Origin: Vigna angularis | Taxonomy: Eukaryota; Streptophyta; Magnoliopsida; Fabales; Fabaceae | Direction: 5' to 3' | Assembly (NCBI RefSeq): GCF_016808095.1 | Contig: NC_068971.1 | Span: 6,708,501 to 6,772,500 of the forward strand | Length of the DNA stretch: 64,000 nt | Position numbers and translations under genes: made by a program | In this document: one piece after another, positions 44,001-55,800 of the stretch | Numbering within the stretch: position 1 is the first letter of the stretch | How the letters are laid out: each line of letters opens with the position of its first letter | The notes under the pieces: model-generated | Databases searched by the model: none | What the model saw: the letters and a program-made list of their open reading frames with translations, nothing else | What the model was told of the DNA's origin: nothing

Positions 44001-44706
44001 GCTCATACCCTGTTATTAAATTCTGTTGTCAGAAAGGGATGCTTGTTTTTGATGCTGCTCAGTTTGATGGGATTCTTAAAAAGATTATTGAGTTCAATAA
44101 TGCATTACAATCTGACCAGGTAGATATGGTAGATGTTTTATTCTTCTTTGGTTATTAATTTGTTATAGATACAGTTAAAATCATATACTTTTGGCCAAAG
44201 GAACTTCAAAGTTGCCATGTTCAGGATTGGGGAATGTTTTAATCTTCCATGTCTGCTTTACCCATGATCATTTCGAACTCCAATGTGCTTGTTGATGATG
44301 ATAACTTAAACTGCCTTTTGATTAAAGACTTGAAATCTGAAGTTTATGATGTCCTTTAATACGGACTTACACATGATTTCCAACTACCTATGAGAAACTC
44401 TGCATATGAACTATGTATAAGAATTAATAACAATAAAGCTGCACATTTTAGCAAGTGGGCTTCAACTTTTACGGAGCATACATGAATTCAAAAATAAAGT
44501 GTGCTGTGTAAATTGGTTATATTTTTTGAATCTCATGCAGGAAAAGCAGAACTTGTCTTTGACTGAGCTCAATGTTTCCAGACTGGGTGCCATTGTTAAA
44601 ATTCTGAAAGATACTTCACATTATCATTCTAGTAAATTTGCAGACTCTGATATAGACTTGTTACTGAATCTGCTTCGATCATGGCCTATTGCAATGATAT
44701 TTCCTG
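41042..44706 (+). pseudogene. PLAA: Captured fragment of a PLAA/DOA1 homologue (nine exons)
   Basis: Nine exons with GT-AG borders are visible: 41042-41103, 41544-41632, 41767-41836, 41923-41982, 42799-42945, 43041-43079, 43191-43228, 44033-44119 and 44541-44706. Spliced, they keep one open frame of about 252 codons. It reads GLKLEELPGLEALKIPG, then VFDVDIGDG and NPYDVADKWLLKE (PFU domain, ubiquitin binding), AYVPGQ, MLVFDAAQFDGILKK, and DTSHYHSSKFADSDI (start of the PUL domain, which binds CDC48/p97). Intact phospholipase A2-activating protein acts in ubiquitin handling with CDC48. Here the N-terminal WD40 propeller and most of PUL are missing, and no in-frame ATG precedes the fragment. This is transposon cargo, not a full gene. 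Confidence 0.9.
42516..42675 (+). repeat. 160-bp direct repeat inside the CACTA element, copy 2
   Basis: Lies in the intron between captured exons 4 and 5 (41983-42798). See copy 1 at 40621-40780. Confidence 0.9.
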
Positions 44707-44817
44707 GTTAGTTATTGTCTCTTGTTTTGCTCCTTTTTGTTGTACTTCAAGAAACTTTTGTTGCTAATTTGAGAAAATCATTGGAATTTCTTTTTTTTTC
44801 AATTTTTTGTCCTCATT

Positions 44818-44826
44818 TATAGTTTA
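44818..44826 (+). repeat. 9-bp target duplication TATAGTTTA (left)
   Basis: Repeated exactly at 45277-45285, flanking the MITE. Confidence 0.9.
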
Positions 44827-45276
44827 GGTTTAATTGCTTCCTTTGTCCTCAGTTTAGTTGAATTGTGTCAAATTCATCCTCATTTTTAAAAAAGTTTCAT
44901 TGTCGTCCTCACGTGGTGTAAAAGTTTCATTGTCGTCCTCACGTGGTGTAAAAGTGTCAATTGAATCCAAACATAGAAAAAATTTGTGTCAAAGTAGTCA
45001 TTTTTCCTATATCTCTGTGTCTTCCTTTCATACAATCAAGTACAGATATTCATTTTACCTTATCCAATTTAAGGCTTTTCATAGCTCCAGAGAAGTGACA
45101 TATGAAAGGAAGACACAGAGATATAGGAAAAATGACTACTTTGACACAAATTTTTTCTATGTTTGGATTCAATTGACACTTTTATATCACGTCAGGACGA
45201 CAATGAAACTTTTTTAAAAATGAGGATGAATTTGACACAATTCAACCAAACTGGGGACAAAGGAAGCAATTAAACC
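44827..45276. mobile_element. Mutator-like MITE nested in the CACTA element
   Basis: A 450-bp element with inverted arms of about 190 bp, starting GGTTTAATTGCTTCCTTTG and ending with its complement, flanked by the 9-bp duplication TATAGTTTA. A 9-bp duplication with long inverted arms is the Mutator superfamily signature. The left arm holds a 30-bp tandem duplication (44891-44950, TTTCATTGTCGTCCTCACG) that the right arm lacks. The 119-residue ORF over it is a by-product. Confidence 0.9.
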
Positions 45277-46030
45277 TATAGTTTATGAGTACTGATGTTA
45301 CTGCATAATGAGTTATACTGAAACTAATATTCCTACTCTGTATTTTGTATTATCAAATCTTATACTACACTTCATTGTTTTTTTTTTGATGTGAAGAGAC
45401 GAGAATGAAGGCTGGGAGTGTTGATTCAAATGCTACATAAATATTTTATTGTATTAGTTGGTTAAAATTTTGTTTAATATATATTTGTATAGTGTGGATG
45501 CAGGGCATATATATTTATTGTATGGGATGTTAGTCTTGATTGATATATTGTTATATATATTACATTTATTACGTTATATATTATATAGCAAGCTAAGATA
45601 AGTTTTCATTTCAAATTTTGGGTGTAAAATATTATAATATATATATATATTAGATGGTTTGTAATAAACTTTTTCCTTTGGGATTATTAGTATATTATAT
45701 TAAAAGTATTAACTGGATTGCTGCAAAATTAATTATATTTGGATGTATGAACGTGTGAACGTACCAAGAGGTTTGAACTAATATTATGCACCATACCTTG
45801 TGATTTTAGTATAATCTTGTTGCAAATTTGGATTCAATTGTTATTAATTAGTTGACTTCTTTTTCATAATATTTTAGATAAAAACTCTTAAGAAAAGAAA
45901 ATAAGAAAAAAGTCTTCCTCACAAAAAGTGACATAATAAATTTCTATTAATTTAATGAGTTAAGTGTAGAATCTTTTAATTAATTTTTTAAAAGTATTAA
46001 TTGTATTTCTTTTTTTCCTTATTATTGTAG

Positions 46031-46128
46031 GTCGGGGCAAAGTGATGGTATTGGAGCAGTTTGCTTTGACAACTATTGACACGGTGATAGCTTTTTACCC
46101 TATAACATTTCACATTATGCGAAATTGA
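46031..46128 (+). other. Possible terminal exon of a chimeric CACTA transcript
   Basis: It is preceded by a T-rich tract and acceptor TTATTGTAG at 46022-46030. If spliced to captured exon 9 (ending 44706), the frame continues as GRGKVMVLEQ for about 31 more residues to TGA at 46126-46128. The tail does not match PLAA and is either transposon or another captured sequence. Use of this exon is inferred only. Confidence 0.4.
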
Positions 46129-46554
46129 GCAATGGACTAGACATCATGTTTGGAAAAGAATAGCGCAAGGCGACATCTTTTTCTATCTAGAGAAGATATT
46201 GTAGTTGTTGTAAACATCTATCTCTGCCTTTAGACTTTGATATTTTACCATTTTGGACAGATTTTTTATTTATTCATTCAAGTATAGGATCCTTATATAT
46301 TTTCTTGTACAACTTTTTTACTTTTGCATTGTCTTTTCTTGGATATAGAAACCATTTAGCTCGAAACTTATGTCTTATTTTTGATAAATGTTGAAAGTTT
46401 TCAGTGAATTATATCTTTTATTAAATAGTTATAAATGTTTATCTATATTAGATGATTTTTGGCAATTTGTTAGTTATGTTGACTTTTATCAGCTATTGAA
46501 ACTCATAACTATTAAATGCAGATGCAGAATCACCTATTTTTTTTTTTATAAAAT

Positions 46555-46885
46555 CATAAATTATATACGGATTTTTCCGTATATAATTATATACAGATTT
46601 TCCGTATATAATTATATACGGATTTTATATACGGATTTTCCGTATATAATTATATACGGATTTTATATACGGATTTTCCGTATGTAAATTATATACGGAT
46701 TTTTCCGTATGTAAATTATATACGGATTTTTCCGTATGTAAATTATATACGGATATATCCGTATATACCTTACCTACGTTCTTTTATATACGGATTTTTG
46801 TCCGTATATAATCCGTATGTAATATCATTTTATATACGGATTTTGGAGGTTATATACGGATTTTGACCGTATGTAACTGTGATTT
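46555..46885. repeat. Right subterminal repeats of the CACTA element
   Basis: About fifteen copies of ATATACGGAT or its complement, many joined as ACGGATTTTCCGT palindromes with AATTATAT spacers. Confidence 0.9.
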
Positions 46886-46899
46886 TTCTTGTAGTGACA

Positions 46900-47175
46900 C
46901 TTCATTCTTCACCTAGAGCGACTTGGAGAGGTCCTTTGAGGTTGTTTGGGGTGCTAGAAAGTTCTCCCTTATCCTCCTTGGGTTTTAATCTTCATCAATG
47001 GTGATTTTGACCTTTTTGGATTGAGAGGAAGATGGTTTGCAAATTGAAGGTGTTAATGTGAAGGGAAAACATAATTGGAGCATGGAGAAGTTACAAAGAA
47101 CCTTGGAAAATTGCATGTATCTTTCTTTGGTTTACAAGTTCTTCTTTATCTCTCTAATTTTGTAGAACTCTAAAT
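46900..47175. other. Host DNA between the two CACTA elements
   Basis: This short stretch separates the two insertions and holds no feature. Confidence 0.6.
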
Positions 47176-47178
47176 TCT

Positions 47179-48619
47179 CACTAGTGCAGAAAAGACCTTT
47201 AACGTCATCCTTTAGACGTCTGACCCTCGAATATCCTACGTAAAAAATGACCAGTGGCATTTTTCGTAAATAAAACAACTATTTAGACGTCGGCTATGGC
47301 GGGGCCCGACGTCTAAATACTCATATACGTCGGCTCCCCCGAATAGACGCCAAAACTAAACGAAAAAGTTAAAAAAAATAAATTTTTATTCTATTTAGAC
47401 GTCTCTTATGGGGGGAACCGACTTCTAAAGTCATTTAGACGTCTATTATTGGGGGAACCGACGTCTAAGTACACAACCCAGAAATTTAAAAAGTCACTTT
47501 TTGACTCCATTTAGACATCTGATCCCACCACTCCGACTTCTAAAGTCATTTAGACGTCTATTATTGGGAGAACCGACGTCTAAATACACAACCCAAAAAT
47601 TTAAAAAGTCACTTTTTGACTCCATTTAGAAGTCTGATCCCGCCACTCCAACTTCTAAAGTCATTTAGACGTCTGTTATTTGGGGAACCGACGTCTAAAT
47701 ACACAACCCAGAAATTTAAAAAGTCACTTTTTGACTCCATTTAGACGTCTGATCCCGCCACTCCGACTTCTAAAGTCATTTAGACGTCTGTTATTGGGGG
47801 AACCGACGTCTAAATACACAACCTAGAAATTTAAAAAGTCATTTTTTTACTCCATTTAGATGTCTGATCCCGCCACTCCGATTTCTAAAGTCATTTAGAC
47901 GTCTGTTATTTGGGGAACTGACGTCTAAATATGCAGCCCAAGAATTTAAAAAATCAATTTTTGACTCTATTTAGACGTCTGTTATGGGGTAACCGACTTC
48001 TAAAGCCCTTTAGACGTCTGTTATGGGGGAACCGACTTCTAAATGTCGGCATTAAAACACCGCGAACGCGAGACAATCGTTACGCGCACTCATTGTTCAT
48101 CATCTTCGTCGCGTTTTCTCTCTACGGGTTACGCTTTTCAGGTTCGTTTTCTCACTTTTGCACCGTTTTAAATTAATTTTACTCCGATTACATCACTCTT
48201 TGATGCATTATCTTTCATTTGAACCGATTAAAATGCATTTTCGTTGGGTTTTGGTGCAGTTATTCTCGTGTCCTTGGGCAACGTTCTTCGGCGGCGATTT
48301 CTTGCATTTTGCACTCCTCTAATTCCCTCCACTACGTTTTTAAAACCATCCAATAAAAAAATGTACAATAAATTCTCTTCAACTAAATTATAAAGTTGTA
48401 AACTCGAATCACCATGAGTCAGGAGCAACCTTAGAGACGTCTGACCTGTATGGATCGGACGTCTATATAGACGTCTGACCTATATAGGTCCGGCGTCTAT
48501 ATAGACATCTGACCTATAGTGTCTGACGTCTCATTAACGTCACCCATATAGACGTCGAACAGAGATGAGACGTTAAAAGCCCAAAATAACAGCCGTTTAA
48601 AGTCCTTTCTGCACTAGTG
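47179..48619. mobile_element. Small non-autonomous CACTA transposon
   Basis: The element is 1,441 bp with ends CACTAGTGCAGAAA and flanking TCT duplications (47176-47178 and 48620-48622). It has no transposase. Both subterminal zones carry TAGACGTCTG words; most of the left half is a tandem array. A less AT-rich stretch at about 48045-48320, with CGCGAACGCGAG and a possible donor AGGTTCG, looks like a leader exon. The 81-residue plus-strand ORF at 47931 and the 66-residue minus-strand ORF at 48228 are not supported as genes. Confidence 0.9.
47400..48045. repeat. 115-bp tandem array with GACGTC palindromes
   Basis: Four to five units recur with a 115-bp period (the AAGTCACTTTTTGACTCCAT block at about 47491, 47606, 47721 and 47836). 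Each unit holds two or more TTTAGACGTCTG or CGACGTCTAAAT sites. Confidence 0.9.
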
Positions 48620-48622
48620 TCT

Positions 48623-49610
48623 CCACCATTAAGGGTTATTCCTATTTGTTGAGATTAATTGTAAAACATGGAATTCTGGGGTATTGAGTGTTGTTAATAA
48701 TATATGTTTTTTCAATTAATGTTAATATTCAATTTTCATGCTTAATGTTTGTTATGATTTGATCATCCATGATTTCATTTGGGGTTCTTGATGTATTAGA
48801 AAATATGATTTGAACCTAGAACTGAAATTTCACACTTAATTGATAGAATTGATATGATTATTAATGTATAAGAATGAAATGAATGAAATTTAGTCTTTGC
48901 AAATTGTAAATACTTTATGTTAATTTATTTTTTCATACTAATTGTTTGATGAAAATATTAAAAAGAGTTTGTTGTGTTTTGTGAACTTTAATGTCTAATT
49001 GGATTATGAAAGGAATACTTATCATGCATAAGTCCATTGAAAGAAAACACTATTATACTTATTATTTGTTACTTGTTACGTTGTGATTGATATACTTGTT
49101 ATTGGTTTTTAAGTCAACCAACACGCAACAAATTACAATTGTGACAAAACAGTTTCCAAACTTGAATGAGAAAGAGTAGTAAATATTGATTCTTTTTCAA
49201 ATAAAAGAATGATGTTTCATATGTGATGTCTCATTGTTTTCAAAATCTTTGGTTGTTTTAAATACTTATTTTAAAATTATATAATGGCTAAATGATATTG
49301 TATATATATTATGATCATAACGATATAATGAATGAATATAGTTTTATGATGATTAAGTATTGAGACTATATATTACTATAAGTGCTCTCAATTATGAAAC
49401 AATGGTAGACTATATTCTTAGATAATGATAAACTATATGATCATAATGTATGAAATATTATTGTTTATATAATTATACCTTTATTTTAATTCTCAAAACT
49501 TTATAAAAGAAATAATAAACTCAATACTGAAAATCATAAAAAGAATTTAAATGTCTTCAAATAATAAATAACTATTCATTTGGTAACCCTAAACTAAAAA
49601 TGTGAATGTG

Positions 49611-49656
<46 letters not shown>

Positions 49657-50200
49657 AAAAAAAACTGAATCACTTAAAATACTATTGAGCGCTTGAAAAA
49701 AGAGAATAAAATAATATGGAGAAGAAAAAGAAAACACAATAGTAAAATTTATTGACAAATTTCACGATTTATTAGTAAAATGTATCCACAACTATTTTAC
49801 TAATAAATATTTGGTCGTCATTGAAAAAAATCAAAGTACTAATAAATTTTTATTACTATCAACATAATAGAAAATTTTTATTACTTTAAAATTATTGACA
49901 AATTTTCTTATAATTATAGAAAAGTGGAGAAAAATAAATGAGTGGGTTTCTTTATATTATCTTATTCACAAGTTAATCTTAATCAATGAAAAGAATAATA
50001 TTATGTTTCTGTCTGTTTTTTACCTATTAGTCAAAATTCATTTATTCATGCCCACTTATAACTTGTTATATTTGAGTGAATAATATATATATTAATGGTT
50101 TGAAAATATATAGGATTTTAAAATATAACTGATGGTATAACTTATTTTTCTCAAAATATACACACACTAAATTTAAAATAAATTAATTGGTACAGCTCAG
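48623..50200. other. AT-rich intergenic DNA with a (TA)n tract
   Basis: No gene is seen. A (TA)n microsatellite of about 36 bp lies at 49616-49652. Confidence 0.65.
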
Positions 50201-52301
50201 AGGGTGAAACTCCCAATGCGATTTCTCCAGTATTTGTGTATGTGAATATATAGTTATGCGTTATTAAAAGCAGGTTGGGTCCATTCAATTTTATACTATT
50301 GTTTTAGTAGGAAGAAACGCCTGCGCTGTTTTAACTATGCTAATGAATTCTTCGAATTACACAAACAAGAATAAATAACGACACACTTTATTTATTTCTT
50401 TCTGATTTCAAACGTACCAAGGGAATATCACACCAAAGAGTCAAGGTCAAAATTTTTAATTTTGAACCAGAGTCAAGGTCAAATTTTTTAATTTTGAATT
50501 TCTCTTTCAGCATAAATATTTATATGAATATTTTTAATTAGTTTGACAGTGGTAGTGACACAGTAAATGAAATAAATAATAAATTGAAATTTAATTTTAT
50601 AAAATTAATTAGAGAAGTTTTACATTCAATTATATATGATAAATATGTTTTTATACTCAGTGGATGTAAAATCTCTGACATTATCATTAAACATTTATAC
50701 AATGTTTTTTATGCATATTTAAGGAAACAAATATATTGAAGCGGCATTAATGTTGTTTAATCTTGCGAGGCTAATATTGATTAGGTGATTTGATTGTTGA
50801 AAACAATAGAGATGGGTGAATGAAATTGTTCCAAGACTCGCTTTCTGTGCACCCCACGACACCAAAACACAACATGAACCTTTTTCTAAGTTGTAGCACG
50901 CACGAACAAAGGTTTCCCCCAATCCCAAACCTTTTTCTTATGGCAACATCACGTTACAACCTCACACCCCACACACCATTATCCCAATATTAAACTAAAA
51001 TAAAAAGATTACCAATTTGGAAAGAAGACAAAAGAGTAAAACATACTCCAAAACAAAACACTACTGTCTTCTAATGGAAACTAGTTTATTCCCCTCTTTC
51101 CCTCTAATTCCAAGAACCAACCTCCAATACCAAAGTGGAGAAACGCAAGCTCCTGACTTAGGCACAATAATTTCCCAGCGTGTTCAACACTTTCTAGACA
51201 TGATAATTTCGGATAAATATCAAACTGTGTTTACACTTTTCAACCATATCATAATTATAAAAAGTTTCTTTTCTTCAGTTCGCTCTTGGATATTCTTTCG
51301 TCACCTCTGTCATATGATTTCAACATCAATAGAATTAATAACTCACTTATTTTTAACAAACACTTCCTACATGTTCTTATCATAAAAGACCAAAAACAAA
51401 TTGATAAAAATATCTCATTATTGTAAGCCTTATTATTTTCCGTTTTTATAAGGATTAATTGATGATTTTAACTACTAAGAAATATGTGACTTATAATTTT
51501 ATTACAAAAGGTGATTATGTTAATCATATATATATATATATAATGTCGAAATTATTATAGTATTTTAATATATATAAAAAAACTTTAAAAGGCCTAGTAA
51601 TTGCGTTTGGAATAAATAATACACGCGTAACTAGGATTTTGTTTTGGTGTCCTTACGATATGATAAATTTTGTAGTCTTAAAATAATTATTACTATTTTT
51701 GGTAAATCTGACATCCGAAAATTGCCCCATTGGTTGAATTGACAACTTCATCCTATAAACTCGAGATCTATTTAGTGTTGGTTCATAAAAAAAAACATAA
51801 TCATGAGTTAAACATGGAATGTGCATGGACTTTCCATTGCAAATATATCCTCCCAAAACTCTAATAGGAAGAATTGAAGAATTACCTTAGAGGGAAATAT
51901 GAGTGATAATAATTTTAGGGAAAATAGTGTATCCATTAATACTATAAAACAAATTTATAGTGTAAGACAAATGCAATATCGGATTGATTTATAATGTAAT
52001 AATGAGTAATAAAGTGGTAATAAAAAAAAGAAAAAGAAAATGAGGAAAAATGAAAGTCAAAAGATGTATGATAGATAATGTGAGTGATGAGTAACTCCCT
52101 TCCACTGGCAGAATTTAATGCAGACTAACTCCTCTGCTGAGAAATGAGTCTGAGAAGAAAATAAAAAAATAAAACAAAGTATTAAATGCAGCAGCTGAAG
52201 CCCTCACCCACCCTTTACCCTTCTCAAATGGAGAATCTCTTTTCTCTTTTTCTTCTTCGTCTTCTTCCTCTTTCTCTTCTTCTTATTCCTTCCCTTTCTC
52301 C
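50201..52301. other. Intergenic DNA upstream of the ATL67-like gene
   Basis: No supportable gene. The 122-residue frame at 51017-51385 has no recognisable domain and a composition like random AT-rich DNA. CT-rich runs at 52235-52300 probably belong to the 5' UTR of the next gene. Confidence 0.55.
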
Positions 52302-52862
52302 ATGTCCCCTTCAATTCCCTCTCCTCACATCACCCACCTTGGCCTTGGCTACTCCATCGCCATAGCCCTCGCCTTCCTCTTCCTCCTCTCTACCCTTCTC
52401 CTCTCCTCCTATCTCTGCTGCCGCGCCACCCGACACCGCACCCAAACAACCGCCATCACAACCGCCGCCACCAACCCCTCCGACGGCGTTGTTCTGCCGC
52501 GTGTCATCTTCGTGGCGGAGGACGACGACGACGACGAGGAGGCCAGCGTTGCGCTGGGGCTCGACCAGAGCGTCATTAATTCCTACCCCAGGTTCCAGTT
52601 CGACAGGGACAACGCGCGGAATAGTAACGGGAATAACAACACGTGCTCCATATGTTTGTGCGAGTACAAGGATTCGGAGATGCTCAGGATGATGCCCGAG
52701 TGCCGCCATTTCTTCCACCTCTGTTGCCTCGATTCCTGGCTCAGACTCAGAGGCACCTGCCCCGTTTGCCGCAACTCGCCGCTCCCGACGCCGCTCTCCA
52801 CGCCGCTGCAGGAGGTGGTGCCGCTCTCTCAGTACGCCGCCGATAGAAGGCGAAGTAGGTGA
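52302..52862 (+). CDS. ATL67: RING-H2 finger protein ATL67-like (E3 ubiquitin ligase)
   Basis: This is an intronless 186-residue protein matching Arabidopsis ATL67 along its length. The N-terminal THLGLGYSIAIAL leads into one membrane helix (about 16-38), then a CCRA motif, VLPRVIFVAEDD, and an acidic run (74-80). The GLDQSVINSYP motif is at 86-96. The RING-H2 ligands are Cys115, Cys118, Cys134, His136, His139, Cys142, Cys153 and Cys156, and the conserved tail is NSPLPTP...VVPLSQYAADRRRSR. Family role: membrane-bound E3 that moves ubiquitin from E2 to substrate; targets unknown. The start is set by the family match at the N-terminus. Codon use is strikingly GC-rich compared with its surroundings. 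Confidence 0.96.
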   Translation: MSPSIPSPHITHLGLGYSIAIALAFLFLLSTLLLSSYLCCRATRHRTQTTAITTAATNPSDGVVLPRVIFVAEDDDDDEEASVALGLDQSVINSYPRFQFDRDNARNSNGNNNTCSICLCEYKDSEMLRMMPECRHFFHLCCLDSWLRLRGTCPVCRNSPLPTPLSTPLQEVVPLSQYAADRRRSR

Positions 52863-55800
52863 CTTTTTTTTTCTTTTTTTTTTTGAACTTTTTGGGTTAA
52901 TTTGTGATGTAGGCTTTGCCTTTTTTTTGGTTGTTGGGAGGAGATTTTTGAAGTTTTGATTTTTATTTTATTTTATTTTTAGTGGTGGGGCGGGGGAAAT
53001 GAACGGAGGGTTCTTATTTTTTTTTTTCTTTTTATTTAGGTCTGATGTGAGGGGAATGGGGAAAATTCTTAGGGCTAGTTGGGGTGTTCCGTTTCTTCTC
53101 TTTTACATAGATAACATTAATTCAAGTATTTTTTTTCTTTATAAATTTGGGGTTTTTTCGCTTTGTTCGACCATGGTGTTCGTTGCGGCTCGTGATCGTG
53201 ATCGTGATTCGTGTCATTACGTTGTTTGGTTGTTTTGGACTCTAACGAAACTGATTGTGCATTCGAAAAATGAATTTAATAGAGTTAAATGGAGTTAATT
53301 TCAGTTCCGGATTGTAAGTCTCAACGGATGAAACTGATTTCGATTTTTTTAATGATAAAACAAACGGCCATAAGTATATTTTGATTGATTTGACATTGCA
53401 TTACCTTTGATATAAATGTGGGCTAAAACATGTATCGAAGGAATTGAAGTTAATTTTCATCTCATTGGAGTGTTTGAGATGTGAAAATCAAAAGCTTTTT
53501 GGAGGAGTATTTTTCTGGTAACGTGAGTATTTGTCGCGAGTCTCTTGTGATCTGACGGAGTGTGAAACACGTGTAATGTGTATCAGAATCTTCCTTGTAC
53601 CATTAAAAAACATGATGCGCGATCAGTAAAATCATCTGTGCAGTAATTTTTTTTTTCAAATAAGCTTCTGTTCATAGTTCTAATATATAATCGGGGATCT
53701 ATCTATCTATTATTAAGATTTTTTTTCAGTTATACCACTTTATATACATAAAAAAAATATTTTTCTCTTAGTTTTACTCTTTCGACCAGTTGTTTTGGTG
53801 GAGCACTTTCCATTGTGATTGGTGCTTTGAGCCGCAATGGAATGCTAATTTTGCTGCTCTGTATTACCCATTTGTATTAGTTTTAGTGATTATTTTGCCT
53901 CTGCCTTTGCCTGGATTTGATTCAGAAGAGGAAGATATTGATGCTTTTTAGGTTTCATTTTTCTCTCCAGTCATGACCCATTTATTTGTCGTTATGTGTA
54001 GACAGCTTATATATGATATCTCTTCATTCTTTCTCTCAATATTCTTGTTGTATTCTACTGCCTGACAGGAATTAGATGAAATATCCCTTTCAGTGTGTGT
54101 AGAATGTCAAACAATCCCTGACACGCTTACATGCACGGAACACAGTAACCCCTAGCTTTCTCCAACATTAATTCTTCCCTACTTTATCATCCACAAACTC
54201 CTCAACCAAACCCTTACATTTTACATTCCCTTCAATTCACAGAAACTCACCAAGTTTCAACTACTGTTCAATTTAAAATTTGATATGTTACGAGAACCAT
54301 TTTTAGAAACTACACTGCTACTTTCAATTTTTAATTCATCAATATTTATAAGATCACTCTTCTGGTTTGGTACCTCGCAGTTCATTTATGACTTTATCTT
54401 TACTGACAAAAGCAAGCTTTCATATGTTAGGAAAATGGTTTCTGTACACTGCTTTCTAATCCAAACTTGGGAAACATTTAAGCTTTTTAAATATGGAGAA
54501 AAAGATTGAAGTTGTTATTTAAGAAAAAAAACTCTCTTTACCGATTTGTTATTTGTCTAGTGCTTTCTATAATCAGCTGCACTTGTTAGTATTTTTCTAT
54601 CACAGTTCCACGTAAACTAGTTAAATACATAGATAAATTTCTTTTGTGAAAACCCTGATACAAGATATTTCTGTGAGTTGACATCACTATTATCAGTGAT
54701 TGAAATTAAGCATTTGCTGAGAAGTCACAAGAACGTTTTGGATAATCCACTAGGTAAGAGCCAAACACCATTTATCAGCATGCGTTGGACGTGGAATCTA
54801 ATCTCAAACATTTCATTCTGATATAACGTTATTGTTTCGTAGCTTCTGAAACACACTCCAAACTTTTCTTCTATCTTTATCCATTTTGGTTGTACACTAC
54901 TACACTGGTAGTGAATTCATCCATCATATCTGAGGGTCCAAATGCAAATTGAAACGAAGTGAGGATAATTGAGCAATTTCGTACCTTAGAAAGTTCAGTG
55001 CAGAACTGGTTCCACCATCATTGCCTTTTGTACGAAACAAGCAAAAGTTCCTTTCTTTCTGACACACTGAGCATTCTTTTAGGCATTGGAAGCATCTGAA
55101 CATCATGACTTGAATAATAAATCAACAAAACAGTTATAGTATCACTATTCATTGTCCCTCTTTGAAAAAAATAAACCATTTCACTAGTTACTGCATAATT
55201 TCTTTCATATCAGATTTTGGAGAAAGGCATATATAATATTATTGAATGATCGAAATCGGTTTGTGGGAATGATGGTTTTCAACAACTTTGTTCATACTCC
55301 CATCGGCAAGTCCATGCCTAAATTGTTTGATGGATGATGTTAGACCACACCAATTGAAAATCTTTTAACATCTCAGTTTTAACTACGATTTAGAATGTTT
55401 ATTCGTTACTGTTTTATATTTTTTTTTCAAACATTACTTTTAACAACTGTGTATTAATATTTACTTTATAAACTAGCAATTACTTTTTTTTAACACTAAC
55501 TTCTATAATTGAATAAATCAACACTTATATCTTTATCATACTAAATTTTTGTTTAGATTTGATTATACTTTTATTATTTAAGTATTATTACAATTACGAT
55601 CCTTTAGACAGTAATATTATCAATGTGTTTTTAAATATTGTAATTATACAATTGTGATTCTTTATTAGATTTGATTGGCGATATACAATATGAAAAAAAA
55701 AATGTTATACTTAATTTTGTTCACATATTTGGAACACCTAAACTAATGTCCTATTTTGAGAAAAGCAAATTATTACTGCAAGATTATCTAATCAAATTAA

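Larger units (their letters stand above)
39884..46896. mobile_element. Non-autonomous CACTA transposon carrying a captured gene
   Basis: The element is 7,013 bp with terminal inverted repeats CACTACAAGAAA, a classic plant CACTA (En/Spm) end, and an ACA duplication on both sides. Both subterminal zones (39895-40140 and 46555-46885) are packed with TATATACGGAT / CCGTATATA words in both orientations, as expected of transposase-binding repeats. No transposase gene is seen inside. The cargo is a leader-like exon, nine exons of a PLAA homologue, a MULE-type MITE and a 160-bp duplication. It must depend on a transposase made elsewhere. Confidence 0.92.

Noticed and set aside
44858..45217. 119-residue ORF
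   Set aside because: It lies wholly within the arms of the Mutator-like MITE and arises from its inverted repeat and the 30-bp duplication.
51017..51385. 122-residue ORF as a gene
   Set aside because: No domain, no recognisable start context, composition like random AT-rich DNA, and several stretches of Ile/Phe/Ser typical of chance frames.
52311..52846. Minus-strand and alternate-frame ORFs across the ATL67-like gene
   Set aside because: Shadows of a GC-rich coding exon; the plus frame has clear RING-H2 and ATL67 motifs.
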